DNA of 64,000 bases from RGIG8597 sp045133795 (GCA_045133795.1 JBGUUT010000108.1:1-64000), one strand, 5' to 3'. Numbered from the stretch's first letter, positions 34,328 to 44,335 are shown. Notes: generated by a model not told the origin, from the sequence alone. Program-made: numbers and translations.

Positions 34328-36472
34328 ATGGGAATTGTAATTGCATTAGCCGGAAATCCGAATTGCGGAAAGACAACAACTTTCAATGAATTAACCGGTT
34401 CAAATCAATTTGTAGGAAATTGGCCCGGCGTAACCGTTGAAAAAAAAGAAGGTAAATTAAAATATGATAAAGATGTAATAATTGTCGATTTACCAGGAAT
34501 TTATTCGTTGTCACCTTATACGTTGGAAGAAGTTGTTACAAGAAATTATTTAATTGAAGAAAAACCTGATGTAATTTTAAATATTGTAGACGGAAGTAAT
34601 ATTGAGCGTAATCTTTATCTTACCACGCAATTGATGGAAATAGGACTTCCTGTTGTAATAGCTATAAATATGATGGATATTGTCAAAAAGAATGGAGACA
34701 GTATTGATACGGCAAAATTATCGCATGAATTAGGTTGTGAGATTGTAGAAATCTCGGCGTTAAGAGGTGAAGGTCTTGAAGAGGCTGTCAAAAAAGCGAT
34801 AGAAGTGGCAAAAAAGGCAGAAAAAAGAAAGCCTAAACATGGTTTTTGCGGCTGTGTAGAACATGCACTTGCACATATTGAAGAATTACTTTTGCACAAT
34901 ATGAAAGAAGACTTACAACGTTGGTTTTCTATAAAATTGTTTGAAAGAGACCAAAAAATAGCAGAGAAATTAAGTTTAAGTGAAGAACATATAGCTCATA
35001 TTGAAAAAGATATTTGTTCGTGTGAAGAAGAAATGGACGATGATGCGGAAAGTATTATTACTTCGGAGCGTTACTTATATATAGAAAAGGTCGTTGGTAC
35101 TTGTGTTAAAAAAAGTAACAGAGATAAGTTATCAACTAAAATAGACCATATTGTAACAAACCGTATACTTGCATTACCTATTTTTATAATCACTATGTTG
35201 TTAGTTTATACATTGTCTATAGGAACAATCGGAAATTGGACAGTAGGTTTTATGAATGATACGTTGTTCGGGGAATGGATTATACCGGGAGTGACATCAG
35301 GACTTGAAGCAATTGGCTGTGCAGAATGGTTGATAAGTTTGATAGCCGGCGGGATTCTTGGGGGTGTCGGTTCAGTTTTAGGTTTTGTACCGCAAATGTT
35401 TATCTTGTTTTTATTGCTTTGTATACTCGAAGACATTGGATATATGTCTCGTGTTGCTTTTATTATGGATAAAATATTTAGAAAGTTTGGTTTGTCAGGA
35501 AAAAGTTTTATTCCTATGTTGATAGGTTCCGGCTGTGGAGTTCCAGGAGTTATGGCAAGTCGTACGATAGAAAATGACCGAGACAGAAAAATTACGATAA
35601 TGACAACTTGTTTTATTCCTTGCGGTGCAAAAATGCCGATTGTAGCGTTTATTGCGGCAGCATTTTTTAATAACGCAGTTTGGGTTGCGACGTCAGCTTA
35701 TTTTATAGGAGTAATGGCAGTTATTATTTCCGGTATTATATTAAAAAAGACAAAATTATTTTTTGGAGAGCCGTCACCGTTTGTTATGGAACTTCCTATG
35801 TATCATGCTCCGACTATGAATAATATTTTACGTGGGACATGGGAAAGAGGCTGGAGTTTTATAAAACGTGCCGGAACCGTTATTATTCTTGCAAGTATTG
35901 TAATTTGGATTTTTAATAGTTTGAGTTTTGATGGGGGATTTCATTATATTACGGAAGAGAATGGCGGAAAATCGATATTACAATTAATAGGTGGAACTAT
36001 TGCATATATATTTGTACCGTTAGGTTTCGGTAATTGGCAATCGGCTGTAGCAACAATTTTGGGATTATTGGCAAAAGAAGAAGTTGTAGGTGTGTTTGGT
36101 TCACTTTCGTCAATGGGAAATGCGGATGTTGCATTTGAACTTGTAGAAGAAGGAAGCAGAGAACTTGCGATTATCGGACAAGAGATTTTTGGCGGAAATA
36201 AGTTAGGTGCATTCTCGTTTATGATATTTAATTTGTTGTGTGCGCCTTGTTTTGCTGCAATGGGAGCAATCAAAAGAGAAATGAATAATGCTAAATGGAC
36301 ATGTTTTGCTATTAGTTATATGTGTGTATTTGCGTATGCAGTTTCACTTTGCGTATATCAAATAGGCAGTTTGTTTACCGGCGGAAGTTTCGGTCTTGGA
36401 ACAGTTTGCGGAATAATAGTTTTATTAACAATACTTTACTTGGTTGTAAGACCCGGTAAATGCGGTAAATAA
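34328..36472 (+). CDS. feoB: Ferrous iron transporter FeoB
   Basis: The Fe2+ permease. The N-terminal G domain has GNPNCGKTT (G1), DLPGIYSLSP (G3) and NMMD (G4). The membrane part contains both Gate-type motifs, GSGCGVPGVMASR and CFIPCGAKMPI, and several helices up to the C-terminus. The length of 714 is normal. The ATG at 34328 follows AGGTG; a GTG two codons earlier is possible. The next small gene completes a feoA-feoB-accessory operon controlled by the upstream operator. Confidence 0.96.
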   Translation: MGIVIALAGNPNCGKTTTFNELTGSNQFVGNWPGVTVEKKEGKLKYDKDVIIVDLPGIYSLSPYTLEEVVTRNYLIEEKPDVILNIVDGSNIERNLYLTTQLMEIGLPVVIAINMMDIVKKNGDSIDTAKLSHELGCEIVEISALRGEGLEEAVKKAIEVAKKAEKRKPKHGFCGCVEHALAHIEELLLHNMKEDLQRWFSIKLFERDQKIAEKLSLSEEHIAHIEKDICSCEEEMDDDAESIITSERYLYIEKVVGTCVKKSNRDKLSTKIDHIVTNRILALPIFIITMLLVYTLSIGTIGNWTVGFMNDTLFGEWIIPGVTSGLEAIGCAEWLISLIAGGILGGVGSVLGFVPQMFILFLLLCILEDIGYMSRVAFIMDKIFRKFGLSGKSFIPMLIGSGCGVPGVMASRTIENDRDRKITIMTTCFIPCGAKMPIVAFIAAAFFNNAVWVATSAYFIGVMAVIISGIILKKTKLFFGEPSPFVMELPMYHAPTMNNILRGTWERGWSFIKRAGTVIILASIVIWIFNSLSFDGGFHYITEENGGKSILQLIGGTIAYIFVPLGFGNWQSAVATILGLLAKEEVVGVFGSLSSMGNADVAFELVEEGSRELAIIGQEIFGGNKLGAFSFMIFNLLCAPCFAAMGAIKREMNNAKWTCFAISYMCVFAYAVSLCVYQIGSLFTGGSFGLGTVCGIIVLLTILYLVVRPGKCGK

Positions 36473-36484
36473 AAGGAGATTGTC

Positions 36485-36625
36485 ATGGGAACTGTAATAG
36501 TATTGATAATTTTAGCTTTAATTGTTGCCGGAATCATTAATAAAATAATCCATGATAAAAAGTTAGGAAAAGGATGTGGTTGTAATTGCGGAGAATGCGG
36601 CGGCAAATGTTCCGGTAATAAATAA
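36485..36625 (+). CDS. FeoB-associated Cys-rich small membrane protein
   Basis: A 46-residue protein: one transmembrane helix (VIVLIILALIVAGIINKII) followed by a cysteine-rich tail, KGCGCNCGECGGKCSGNK, with five cysteines. This is the layout of the small proteins often found right after feoB. It has AAGGAGATTGTC before the ATG and lies 12 bases after feoB. A role in binding or handing over iron is likely but not shown. Confidence 0.88.
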   Translation: MGTVIVLIILALIVAGIINKIIHDKKLGKGCGCNCGECGGKCSGNK

Positions 36626-36746
36626 AAAAAACAAATGGAGCGGGTACTTGATAATAATTGTAAAAAAACAAAATAACTCCTTCTTTTTACATATAGCGAA
36701 GTACCTGCAAAACCATTTTTTTATAAAAAGACTGCATTATAAATGC

Positions 36747-36791
36747 AAAAACCGTCTGTTAAGTAAAAAAACTTTATCAGACGGTTTTTTT
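36747..36791. terminator. Bidirectional terminator between feo and hpf
   Basis: ACCGTCTG (36751-36758) and CAGACGGT (36778-36785) pair, with a short inner AAGT/ACTT helix, and there are A and T runs on the two sides. It can end the feo operon (+) and hpf (-). Confidence 0.82.
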
Positions 36792-36813
36792 GTGAAACAA
36801 AACGTAAAGTTAA

Positions 36814-37158
36814 TTATGCTTCTTCACTTTCCACAAGTGATTCTACATATCCTTCACGGTTAGAAGAATGGTCTTGCATTTTACCTTTTTCACGATGAAT
36901 TTTTTCATCAATTTTATGTATAACTTTATCAATTGCGTTATACATATCATCATCTTTTGCTGAAAATTGGAATGTTCCAAGTTTGTGAGTGACCATAGTA
37001 ACGTCTACTTTATATTCAATCTTTTCTTTATCAAGATGAAAATCAATCTCCTTTATATTTTCCTTAAAGTAGTCAAATTTAAGAACTTTTTCCTCAATAG
37101 TACTTTTCATTGAGTCTGAAACACTAAATGCTTTGCAACCTTGAATAATTAGATTCAT
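36814..37158 (-). CDS. hpf: Ribosome hibernation promoting factor (short form)
   Basis: A 114-residue protein of the HPF/YfiA family: NLIIQGCKAFSVSDSMKSTI, KLGTFQFSAKDDDMYNAIDKVIHKIDEKIHREKGK (split around the D-rich helix) and a short acidic tail. It binds 70S ribosomes in stationary phase. The long-form C-terminal domain is absent. It follows rpoN by 66 bases, the classical rpoN-hpf order. AGGAGG precedes the ATG. Confidence 0.92.
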   Translation of the reverse strand: MNLIIQGCKAFSVSDSMKSTIEEKVLKFDYFKENIKEIDFHLDKEKIEYKVDVTMVTHKLGTFQFSAKDDDMYNAIDKVIHKIDEKIHREKGKMQDHSSNREGYVESLVESEEA

Positions 37159-37224
37159 GGTGTCCTCCTTTATTTCTATCTCTAATATCTTCTTTTATAA
37201 GTCTACATTTTTTGAATCCATAAA

Positions 37225-38631
37225 TCAAATGTTTCTTTTTGCAGATGGAAGAATATTCAAAATGTTACGATATTTTGCAACAGTTCTTCGTGCAATGTGA
37301 ATTCCTTTGGTTTGAAGGATGTCTGCAATCTTTTGGTCGGAGATTTTTTTACCGACATTTTCTTCAATTATTTCCTTAATCATTTCACGAACACTTTCGG
37401 AAGATTGAACATCTCCGTCTTTTTTCTTGATTGCGTTGGTGAAGAAATATTTTAATTCGTGTATTCCCCATTCTGTTTGAATGTATTTTGATGATGTCAG
37501 ACGTGAGATTGTTGATTCAGCCAACCCTACTTCTTCAGCAATATCTTTCATTATAAGCGGAACTAAATATTTAGAACCGCGTCTGAAAAATTCTTTCTGA
37601 GCTTGTACAATGGCTAAAATAACTTTAAATAATGAATTATTTCTGTTGCGAATTATCTCGATAAATTTTTTTGCCGAAGCAACTTTTTCAAGAATAAATT
37701 TATTTTTCTCATCTTTAGCATGTTTTTCTTTTGCAATTTTAGCAATTTTTTCCATGTATTCGCTGATTGTCAGTTCCGGTAAAACTTCATTATTTATTTC
37801 AACTTGTAATTCACCGTCTTTCATGTAAACAATGGCATCCGGGACAATGTAGTTATCGGCACTGTTATCGTATGCTCTGCCGGGATACAATTCAAATTGA
37901 GTTAAATAAACAAAGGCTTTTTTTATTTCATCAATAGATATTCCCATGGCTCTTGCCAATTGAACATCCTTACGTTCTAAAACTAAATGAAAATAATCAC
38001 GAACTATTTCATAAGCTGTTTCATTAACGTTATCTTCCGGCAGAGACTCTAATTGATATAATAAGGCTTCACGAACATCGGCAGTTGCGACACCGGGTGG
38101 GTCAAACATTTGAATGTTTTCTAAAACTTCAAGTGCTTCATCAGTATTGTCCGGGAAAATAGCCATTAAATCTTCTTTAAAAAAACCATTGGAATCTATG
38201 TAACTGATGATAGTCTCGCCTATTTCTTTTTGTTCCTCTGTCATATGTGACAAATTAAGTTGCCATCTGAGTTTATCATGTAGTCCTTCTTTAAAAGAAA
38301 ATGCACCTTCCAGAAACATACGTTTGCTGTCATCATCATCATCAGAACTATTGCTACGGTATGAAGAATAAATATTATTGTTGGATTCACAAAAATATCT
38401 GTCACGTTCATCGAAAACTTCATCGTCTAAATCTTTTTCTTTTTGTGAAAATTCTTTTCTTGAATCATCTTTTTCTATAATTTCTAGAGCTGGATTTTCC
38501 ATGACTTCCTGCTCTATTTTTTCTTTTAATTCCAAAACCGGTAATTGAATCAATTCTAAGGATTGAAGCATTTCCTGAGATAGAACGAGTTTTTGTGATA
38601 ATTGTACATTTAAGTTTTGTGATAGATTCAT
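37225..38631 (-). CDS. rpoN: RNA polymerase sigma-54 factor
   Basis: Sigma54 needs an ATP-driven activator to open promoters. The 468-residue protein has region I (QLSQKLVLSQEMLQSLELIQ), an acidic region II (about 55-100), the core-binding domain, a helix-turn-helix (EEVGLAESTISRLTSSKYIQ), and the RpoN box ARRTVAKYR that reads the -24 element. A likely partner activator is at 47406. No -24/-12 promoter was confirmed in the window. Confidence 0.95.
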   Translation of the reverse strand: MNLSQNLNVQLSQKLVLSQEMLQSLELIQLPVLELKEKIEQEVMENPALEIIEKDDSRKEFSQKEKDLDDEVFDERDRYFCESNNNIYSSYRSNSSDDDDDSKRMFLEGAFSFKEGLHDKLRWQLNLSHMTEEQKEIGETIISYIDSNGFFKEDLMAIFPDNTDEALEVLENIQMFDPPGVATADVREALLYQLESLPEDNVNETAYEIVRDYFHLVLERKDVQLARAMGISIDEIKKAFVYLTQFELYPGRAYDNSADNYIVPDAIVYMKDGELQVEINNEVLPELTISEYMEKIAKIAKEKHAKDEKNKFILEKVASAKKFIEIIRNRNNSLFKVILAIVQAQKEFFRRGSKYLVPLIMKDIAEEVGLAESTISRLTSSKYIQTEWGIHELKYFFTNAIKKKDGDVQSSESVREMIKEIIEENVGKKISDQKIADILQTKGIHIARRTVAKYRNILNILPSAKRNI

Positions 38632-38826
38632 AACGCAAAAAAAATATTATCCTTTAATTTTTTATAGTTATATAGATTACTATATTTATCGGATATGAGT
38701 TTTATATTTTTTGTTTTTTATTAGATTTTTCGTTATAAGTATTCTTAAATTTTTTTAGTTCCTTTTTTTTGTTTTTTTATCTATATTCCCACTTGATTGT
38801 ATAAGTGCTTAATTTAGGAGTAGTAA

Positions 38827-39666
38827 ATGGGAGATATTACTTTATTTCGTAAAAAGAAATTATCAGGCGAAAAAATTACTATGTTTACATGTTATGATTA
38901 TTCGTCAGCAAAATTATTATCAGAAACAGATTTAGATGTAATTTTAGTTGGTGATTCTCTCGGAAATGTAATACAAGGTTTAGATAATACAATGCCTGTG
39001 ACAATAGAAGATATGATTTATCATACTCGTGCTGTTAGACGTGCATTACCGGATATATTTATAGTTACTGATTTACCTTTTTTATCATATCACGTATCAA
39101 AAGAAGATACAGTGCGTAATGCAGGTAAGATAATGAAAGAAAGTGGTACAAATGCAGTAAAGCTTGAAGGCGGAGCGGAAATTATCGACAGCGTAAAAGC
39201 GTTAATTGCTGCGAAAATACCGGTAATGGGGCATTTAGGATTAACTCCGCAATCATTTCAGGTTTTCGGTGGATTTAAGGTTCAGGGAAAAGATTACAAT
39301 ACGGCAAAAAGAATTATCGAAGATGCTTTGTTATTGGAAAGTGCCGGTGTTTTTGCAATAGTATTGGAAGGTGTTCCTGAAAAATTAGCAACATTGATTT
39401 CTAAAATGTTAAAGATTCCTACGATAGGTATCGGTGCAGGAAACAATACCGATGGTCAAGTTCTTGTTTTTCAAGATGCATTAGGGATAAATCAAGGAAA
39501 GTTACCGCGTTTTGTGAAACAATTTTCGAATGCGGGACAAGAGATTATAAACGGAGTAAAAAGTTATATTGATGAAGTAAGAAATAAAACTTTTCCGACA
39601 GAAGAGCATACTTATAAAATGGATGAAGATTTATATAAAAAATTAGAGAGTGAGTATAAAGAATGA
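38827..39666 (+). CDS. panB: 3-methyl-2-oxobutanoate hydroxymethyltransferase
   Basis: PanB makes ketopantoate from 2-oxoisovalerate, the first step to pantothenate. The active-site residues seen in E. coli are intact: D43 (LVGDSLG), D82 (TDLPFLSY), K112 and E114 (VKLEGG), H135 (MGHLGL) and E181 (VLEGVP). Length 279 is slightly long at the C-terminus. TTAGGAG precedes the ATG. First gene of panBCD; overlaps panC by 4 bases. A degenerate relative is at 9600-10256. Confidence 0.96.
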   Translation: MGDITLFRKKKLSGEKITMFTCYDYSSAKLLSETDLDVILVGDSLGNVIQGLDNTMPVTIEDMIYHTRAVRRALPDIFIVTDLPFLSYHVSKEDTVRNAGKIMKESGTNAVKLEGGAEIIDSVKALIAAKIPVMGHLGLTPQSFQVFGGFKVQGKDYNTAKRIIEDALLLESAGVFAIVLEGVPEKLATLISKMLKIPTIGIGAGNNTDGQVLVFQDALGINQGKLPRFVKQFSNAGQEIINGVKSYIDEVRNKTFPTEEHTYKMDEDLYKKLESEYKE

Positions 39667-40520
39667 AAGTAAAATTAATTGAAACAATAGAGGAAATGCG
39701 TCTTTTTTCAAAAGAACTAAAAGCAAAAAATATGTCTATCGGATATGTTCCGACAATGGGAGCTTTGCATGAAGGGCATGTGTCTTTAATGAAAGCAGCG
39801 GTGGAACAAAATGATGTTGCAGTAATGACAATCTTTGTTAATCCTATTCAGTTTGGACCGAATGAGGATTATGATAAGTATCCGAGAACGTTGGAAGCTG
39901 ATTTGGAAAAAGCTGAAAAAGCCGGAATATCAGCCGTATTTTTTCCTTCTCCCAATGAATTGACTGCAAATCTATATTCATATGTAGATATAAATAGTTT
40001 ACAAGATAATTTATGCGGAGCTAAACGCCCCGGACATTTTAGAGGTGTATGTACGATTGTAAGTAAATTTTTTAATATAATAAAACCGGACAATGCGTAC
40101 TTTGGAAAGAAAGATATTCAACAATTGTATATTATAAAACAGATGGTAAAAGACTTAAACTTTGATGTGAATATTGTTCCGTGTGAAATTGTAAGAGAAA
40201 GTGACGGTTTGGCGATGAGTTCAAGAAATCGTTATTTATCAGCAGAAGAAAGAAAAGATGCTTTGGTTCTTTCAAAGTCAATAAAAAAAGCTATAGATTT
40301 GCAACAACAAGGAGAGAAATCAGCTCAAGTTATAATTAATTGTATACAGGAGGAAGTTTCAAAAGTTTCTTCGGCTAAAATTGATTATATTAGCATTGTA
40401 AACGAACAAATGCAGGATGTTGATGTTGTTGAGGATAAAAATATTCTTGCGTTGGCAATATATATTGGCAAAACAAGATTAATTGATAATCATATAATTG
40501 GAGAGGCATTATGTTTTTAA
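39663..40520 (+). CDS. panC: Pantothenate synthetase
   Basis: PanC ligates pantoate and beta-alanine. The HIGH-type motif is in [14 protein letters not shown] and the KMSKS-like segment is [29 protein letters not shown] and [16 protein letters not shown] are also standard. Length 285. It overlaps panB by 4 and panD by 10 bases. The reductase panE is not in this operon. Confidence 0.96.
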   Translation: MKVKLIETIEEMRLFSKELKAKNMSIGYVPTMGALHEGHVSLMKAAVEQNDVAVMTIFVNPIQFGPNEDYDKYPRTLEADLEKAEKAGISAVFFPSPNELTANLYSYVDINSLQDNLCGAKRPGHFRGVCTIVSKFFNIIKPDNAYFGKKDIQQLYIIKQMVKDLNFDVNIVPCEIVRESDGLAMSSRNRYLSAEERKDALVLSKSIKKAIDLQQQGEKSAQVIINCIQEEVSKVSSAKIDYISIVNEQMQDVDVVEDKNILALAIYIGKTRLIDNHIIGEALCF

Positions 40521-40870
40521 CCATGATGAAAGGAAAAATACACCGTGCAACAGTGACTCAGGCGGAATTGAATTATATCGGTAGTATAACGATTGATGAA
40601 GCTTTGTTGGAAGCTGCAGGAATTCTTGAAAATGAAAGAGTACAAGTTGTAAATTTAAATAACGGCAGTCGTTTTGAGACTTATGCAATAAAAGGAGCTA
40701 AAGACAGCGGAGTAATTTGTATTAATGGTCCGGCAGCCAGAATTGCGGCAGTAGGTGATAAAGTAATTATTATTGCTTATGCCATGATGGAGAAAGTGGA
40801 AGCAGAAAGCTTTTCTCCTGTAGTTGTACATGTTGATGAGGCAAATAAAGTATCATCTGTTACAAAATAA
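40511..40870 (+). CDS. panD: Aspartate 1-decarboxylase
   Basis: PanD makes beta-alanine from aspartate. The self-cleavage site that yields the pyruvoyl group is seen as [10 protein letters not shown], with serine after glycine. It also has [12 protein letters not shown] and [20 protein letters not shown]. Length 119. GAGAGG lies 5 bases before ATG 40511; a later ATG pair could also start. It ends the panBCD operon, which a terminator follows at once. Confidence 0.95.
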   Translation: MFLTMMKGKIHRATVTQAELNYIGSITIDEALLEAAGILENERVQVVNLNNGSRFETYAIKGAKDSGVICINGPAARIAAVGDKVIIIAYAMMEKVEAESFSPVVVHVDEANKVSSVTK

Positions 40871-40899
40871 AAAAACCGGAGTTAATCTCCGGTTTTTTT
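40871..40899. terminator. Bidirectional terminator after panD
   Basis: AACCGGAG and CTCCGGTT flank TTAAT with A and T runs on the two sides. It serves panBCD (+) and the convergent HEAT-repeat gene (-). Confidence 0.87.
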
Positions 40900-40912
40900 A
40901 TTTTTATTTATC

Positions 40913-41590
40913 TTATTCACTTAAAGTTTCAATTGCATTAAGAGCTCTGGCTCTGATGTCTTTGTTATAATTTCCGTGCTGTATTTCAGAAAGTAAATAA
41001 ATTGCTTCAGAATAACTCATAGGATTACCTTTTGCAATGTTTTTAACAGCATCAATCAATGCAGCAACAAGATTGTGGTCTGGACGGTTAGTAGTTCTGT
41101 ACATATAACTTAAAGCTCTTAAAATATCACCAGAATCGTCACTCATGTTAGGATCTGCAAGAGCAAGACAAATTTCTGCTTTTACAGCACTGTGAGGTTC
41201 AGTATTTAACGCATTTAAAAGAGACAATCTAGCACCGGAACCTCCGATTTTAGCCATAACTTTTACTGATTTTCTTCTTATTTCAGGATAGTCATTAATC
41301 AATCTTCCGTTTTCATATTGTGTTCTGATTGATCCTTCACCCATTAAAAAATCTGCCAATTCTACAAGTTTTTTGTCATCTTCTGAATACTTTTCTGAAT
41401 CGAATCCGTTTAAGATTTCATCAAGTACACGTTCTTTTGCTGTTCTGTCTCCAGCTTTTACTTCTGTTAAGTAATTTTTTAATTTTTGTTCTTTTCTTGA
41501 TAATAATTCTTCTTCCGGAGTACTTGCAAAAGTATTAAACGCACTCAAAGTAAGTATAGTACAAATAAAAACTAAAATTGTTCTTTTCAT
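40913..41590 (-). CDS. Exported HEAT-repeat-like protein
   Basis: A 225-residue protein with a signal peptide (MKRTILVFICTILTLSAFNTFA then S). The mature part is helical, with pairs such as PEIRRKSVKVMAKIGGSGAR and SAVKAEICLALADP that look like HEAT/armadillo repeats, a scaffold for protein contacts. No catalytic motif is seen. It is followed on the same strand by nothing and shares a terminator with panD. Periplasmic location and a binding role are inferred. Confidence 0.75.
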   Translation of the reverse strand: MKRTILVFICTILTLSAFNTFASTPEEELLSRKEQKLKNYLTEVKAGDRTAKERVLDEILNGFDSEKYSEDDKKLVELADFLMGEGSIRTQYENGRLINDYPEIRRKSVKVMAKIGGSGARLSLLNALNTEPHSAVKAEICLALADPNMSDDSGDILRALSYMYRTTNRPDHNLVAALIDAVKNIAKGNPMSYSEAIYLLSEIQHGNYNKDIRARALNAIETLSE

Positions 41591-41646
41591 TTTTTGCTTC
41601 CTTTTCTACTTAATATTTTTTAAATTAATTTTTAAAGTCGCAGACA

Positions 41647-42351
41647 TTACTTTTTGTCTAATTTCCATGAATCATTTTCGTAAACAAAATCATAAACAAA
41701 ATTTGCATTACCGTCAAGCATACAATTTACTTTGATATTTTTTTCATTAATTTGTTGGAAATTTACATACTTTAAAGCAATTCCTTCTCTGGAAGGAATT
41801 ACAATATAATCAAAGTAATCTTTCGCAGAACGTAAAACGATTTTTTTTCGTTTGAGATATGCAGATTTTTTGGACATTCTTAATAATTCATCCGGGTTTT
41901 CTATAAAGGAACGATAATTTGAACTTAAACTGTTGTACCAGCCGTTGAAATCTTCAGAAATGATTTTTTCTTCGATTGTTTCAAAAAGACCGCGTATTTT
42001 GGAGTTTAATTCGTCAGTAGATATTTCTTCCAATTTAAACTTCAATCTGGAATCTACATTTGGATTATCTTCGACAATTTGTTTTACCGGAACTTCAGCA
42101 GTTTTATTGCTAATTTCTTTTTCGATTACGACAATTTGTTCTTTTTTTTCCGGAATGTTTATGGCTTCATTTTTTACCGTAGAGTCAATTTTTACTTCCG
42201 GTTCAGTCTTTAAAGTATTTTGAATTATTTCAGGTTCTTTTTCTGAAATTGCGGTTTCTTTTTCAATGACAACTTGCTTTGTTGTATTTTTACAAGTAAC
42301 GAAACAGCATAGAAATAAACATAATAATAATATAAATAGACGGCTTCTCAT
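41647..42351 (-). CDS. Probable lipoprotein, unknown function
   Basis: The N-terminus MRSRLFILLLCLFLCCFVTC ends in a spirochaete-like lipobox (FVTC). Next comes a linker rich in E, K, V and I (about 25-95), then a C-terminal domain of about 120 residues (GWYNSLSSNYRSFIENPDEL, then VNCMLDGNANFVYDFVYEND) that resembles small cystatin- or NTF2-like export domains only in outline. It lies 56 bases upstream of the HEAT-like gene on the same strand. Function is unknown. Confidence 0.7.
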   Translation of the reverse strand: MRSRLFILLLCLFLCCFVTCKNTTKQVVIEKETAISEKEPEIIQNTLKTEPEVKIDSTVKNEAINIPEKKEQIVVIEKEISNKTAEVPVKQIVEDNPNVDSRLKFKLEEISTDELNSKIRGLFETIEEKIISEDFNGWYNSLSSNYRSFIENPDELLRMSKKSAYLKRKKIVLRSAKDYFDYIVIPSREGIALKYVNFQQINEKNIKVNCMLDGNANFVYDFVYENDSWKLDKK

Positions 42352-42438
42352 AAAATCCTTATTTTGCTATAAATCTTTTCTAAATTATAAAAGACATTCT
42401 TTATATGTCAACTATTGTTTAATTAAGGAAGATATTTT

Positions 42439-43038
42439 ATGCCACAAACACGGCTTATGTCAATACGTGAGACATTGAGATTAATGGAAGATTCAATAAT
42501 TTTTACATTAATAGAGCGTTCCAGATACAAATCGTCTCATGACTGTTTGGATTTGTTTAGGAAGTTTTGGAATGAACAAAATAGTTTGGTGTTTAAGTTT
42601 CAATCAAGTCGGGCTGAAAGTAAAATATTTTCCGAGATACAAGAAAAATTATTTTCATTTTATTTTACGAATATTCTTCCTGCTAATTGCAAAGATAAAG
42701 AATTACCGCTTACTTCTATCTTTCTTAAAGATACGAATATTCTTTTTCAGGTATCGGAAAGAATGCAACAGGGGATTTTTGTAGCAAAAGCAAAGTTCCA
42801 GTCGGAACCGGAACTTTATCAAAAGCTAGCAAAGGAAAATAATAAAAAAGAAATTATGCGAAAACTAACTAATTCAGAAGTAGAAGAAAAGATTCTTTTT
42901 CGCATAGAAGAGAAAGCAAAACAATTAAACTTTTTAAATCCCGATTTTAATCCGGAAGTTGCAGTTTCATTTTATAGAGATTGTATTATTCCGCTGACTA
43001 AAGAAATAGAACTTGCTTATTTACTGAATTGCAAATAA
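42439..43038 (+). CDS. Eukaryotic-type chorismate mutase (AroQ-beta)
   Basis: Converts chorismate to prephenate, towards Phe and Tyr. The protein matches yeast chorismate mutase: SIRETLRLMEDSIIFTLIER (yeast has RMEDSIIFKFIERS), GIFVAKAKFQSEPELYQKL, LTNSEVEEKI and IIPLTKEIELAYLL. The yeast active-site residues R16, R157, K168, N194, E198, T242 and E246 are all present as R10, R108, K119, N145, E149, T187 and E191. At 199 residues it lacks much of the loops that bind Tyr and Trp in yeast, so it is probably unregulated. It stands alone, convergent with a U32 gene. This class is rare in bacteria. Confidence 0.88.
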   Translation: MPQTRLMSIRETLRLMEDSIIFTLIERSRYKSSHDCLDLFRKFWNEQNSLVFKFQSSRAESKIFSEIQEKLFSFYFTNILPANCKDKELPLTSIFLKDTNILFQVSERMQQGIFVAKAKFQSEPELYQKLAKENNKKEIMRKLTNSEVEEKILFRIEEKAKQLNFLNPDFNPEVAVSFYRDCIIPLTKEIELAYLLNCK

Positions 43039-43043
43039 TAAGA

Positions 43044-44300
43044 TTAAAAGTTTGATTCCATTCGCAATATATCCATTTCTTTCGGTTTTATAATATTACC
43101 GTCGATATCGTATAAAATTGCAGAAAAAGGTTCTGTATGTTTAGCTTCTGTAGCGGGATTTCCGTGTTTGTCGAAAAATTGAATATTTCCCAAAGGAACG
43201 GTTTTCATATTTTTTCCGATTAATACAAGTTTATCGTTTGGAGTTATTTTATTGTAAATTTTAAGATTAACTTTTTCATCGGTTGATAAAACCATTGCAG
43301 CAAGTCTTGTGTTACGTTTGTATTCTGCAGAACTTGCAATATTTGCATCAAGCCAAGGTTTTTTATAGAAAAATCCTGTTGAAAACTCACGATGAGAAAC
43401 AACGTCCAATTCATGGTAAACTTGTTCCATTTTATCAAGCGGTTTTCCGGCTAATATACAATCGATGACGTATCTATATGCTCGAACAATACTTGAGATA
43501 TAAAGAATAGATTTCATTCTGCCTTCGATTTTAAAACTTGAAACTCCGGCTTCGATTAAATCTTTGACGTGTTCTATCATACAAATGTCTTTTGATGACA
43601 AAATATATGTTCCGTTTTCATCAGCAGATACGTCAAAAGTGTCATTTTCACGAGTTTTTTCCTTTAAAAAGAACTCCCAACGACAGGAATGTGCACAATC
43701 ACCTTGATTTGCAGATCTTGTTCCATCCTCTTTTTGAGTTCCCAGTCCTTTGGTTGTCATATAAGATGAAAGTAAACATCGTCCGGAATATGCAATACAC
43801 ATGGCTCCGTGAATAAATGCTTCCAGTTCCAACGACGGTAATTCTTTACGGATTTCTTTAATGCCTTCAATATCGACTTCTCGTGCTAAAACGACACGAT
43901 TTGCTCCGATGGAAGAATACATTGTAGCTGCATATTGATTTGTACAATTTGCTTGTGTACTTATGTGAACGGGAATTTCCGGAGCGTATTTTTTGGCTAA
44001 ATAGAAAACTCCCATGTCGGAAATAATCATTCCGTCCGGTTTTATTTTTGCAAGGAAAGTCAACGCATCGATAATGCGTTCTGTATGTTCCGGCATAAAA
44101 TAAATATTTAGTGCGATGTAGATTTTTTTGCCGATGTCATGTGTATATTTCACAGCTTCGGCAAGTTCTTCACGTGTAAAATTATCAGCATTTGCACGAA
44201 GCGATAATTTATCGAGTCCTGCATATACTGCATCTGCTCCATAATGAAAAGCGACTTTCAATTTTTCAAAATTTCCTGCCGGTGCTAATAATTCTACCAT
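43044..44300 (-). CDS. U32 family protein, TrhP/YegQ-like
   Basis: A 418-residue U32 family protein. MVELLAPAGNFEKLKVAFHY, AFIHGAMCIAYSGRCLLSSY and the cysteine pair in GDCAHSCRWEFF are family marks. The length and the C-terminal beta domain fit TrhP (YegQ), needed for tRNA uridine-34 5-hydroxylation. RRNA- or tRNA-directed roles cannot be told apart with certainty by eye. It lies 6 bases from the convergent chorismate mutase gene. Confidence 0.85.
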   Translation of the reverse strand: MVELLAPAGNFEKLKVAFHYGADAVYAGLDKLSLRANADNFTREELAEAVKYTHDIGKKIYIALNIYFMPEHTERIIDALTFLAKIKPDGMIISDMGVFYLAKKYAPEIPVHISTQANCTNQYAATMYSSIGANRVVLAREVDIEGIKEIRKELPSLELEAFIHGAMCIAYSGRCLLSSYMTTKGLGTQKEDGTRSANQGDCAHSCRWEFFLKEKTRENDTFDVSADENGTYILSSKDICMIEHVKDLIEAGVSSFKIEGRMKSILYISSIVRAYRYVIDCILAGKPLDKMEQVYHELDVVSHREFSTGFFYKKPWLDANIASSAEYKRNTRLAAMVLSTDEKVNLKIYNKITPNDKLVLIGKNMKTVPLGNIQFFDKHGNPATEAKHTEPFSAILYDIDGNIIKPKEMDILRMESNF

Positions 44301-44335
44301 CTATTATCTCCTTTAATTATGCAAATTGAAATATT

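Noticed and set aside
38632..38826. Gene between rpoN and panB
   Set aside because: The 195 bases are T-rich with no frame or RNA pattern; they probably hold two promoters, with only a TATAAG-like -10 near panB visible.
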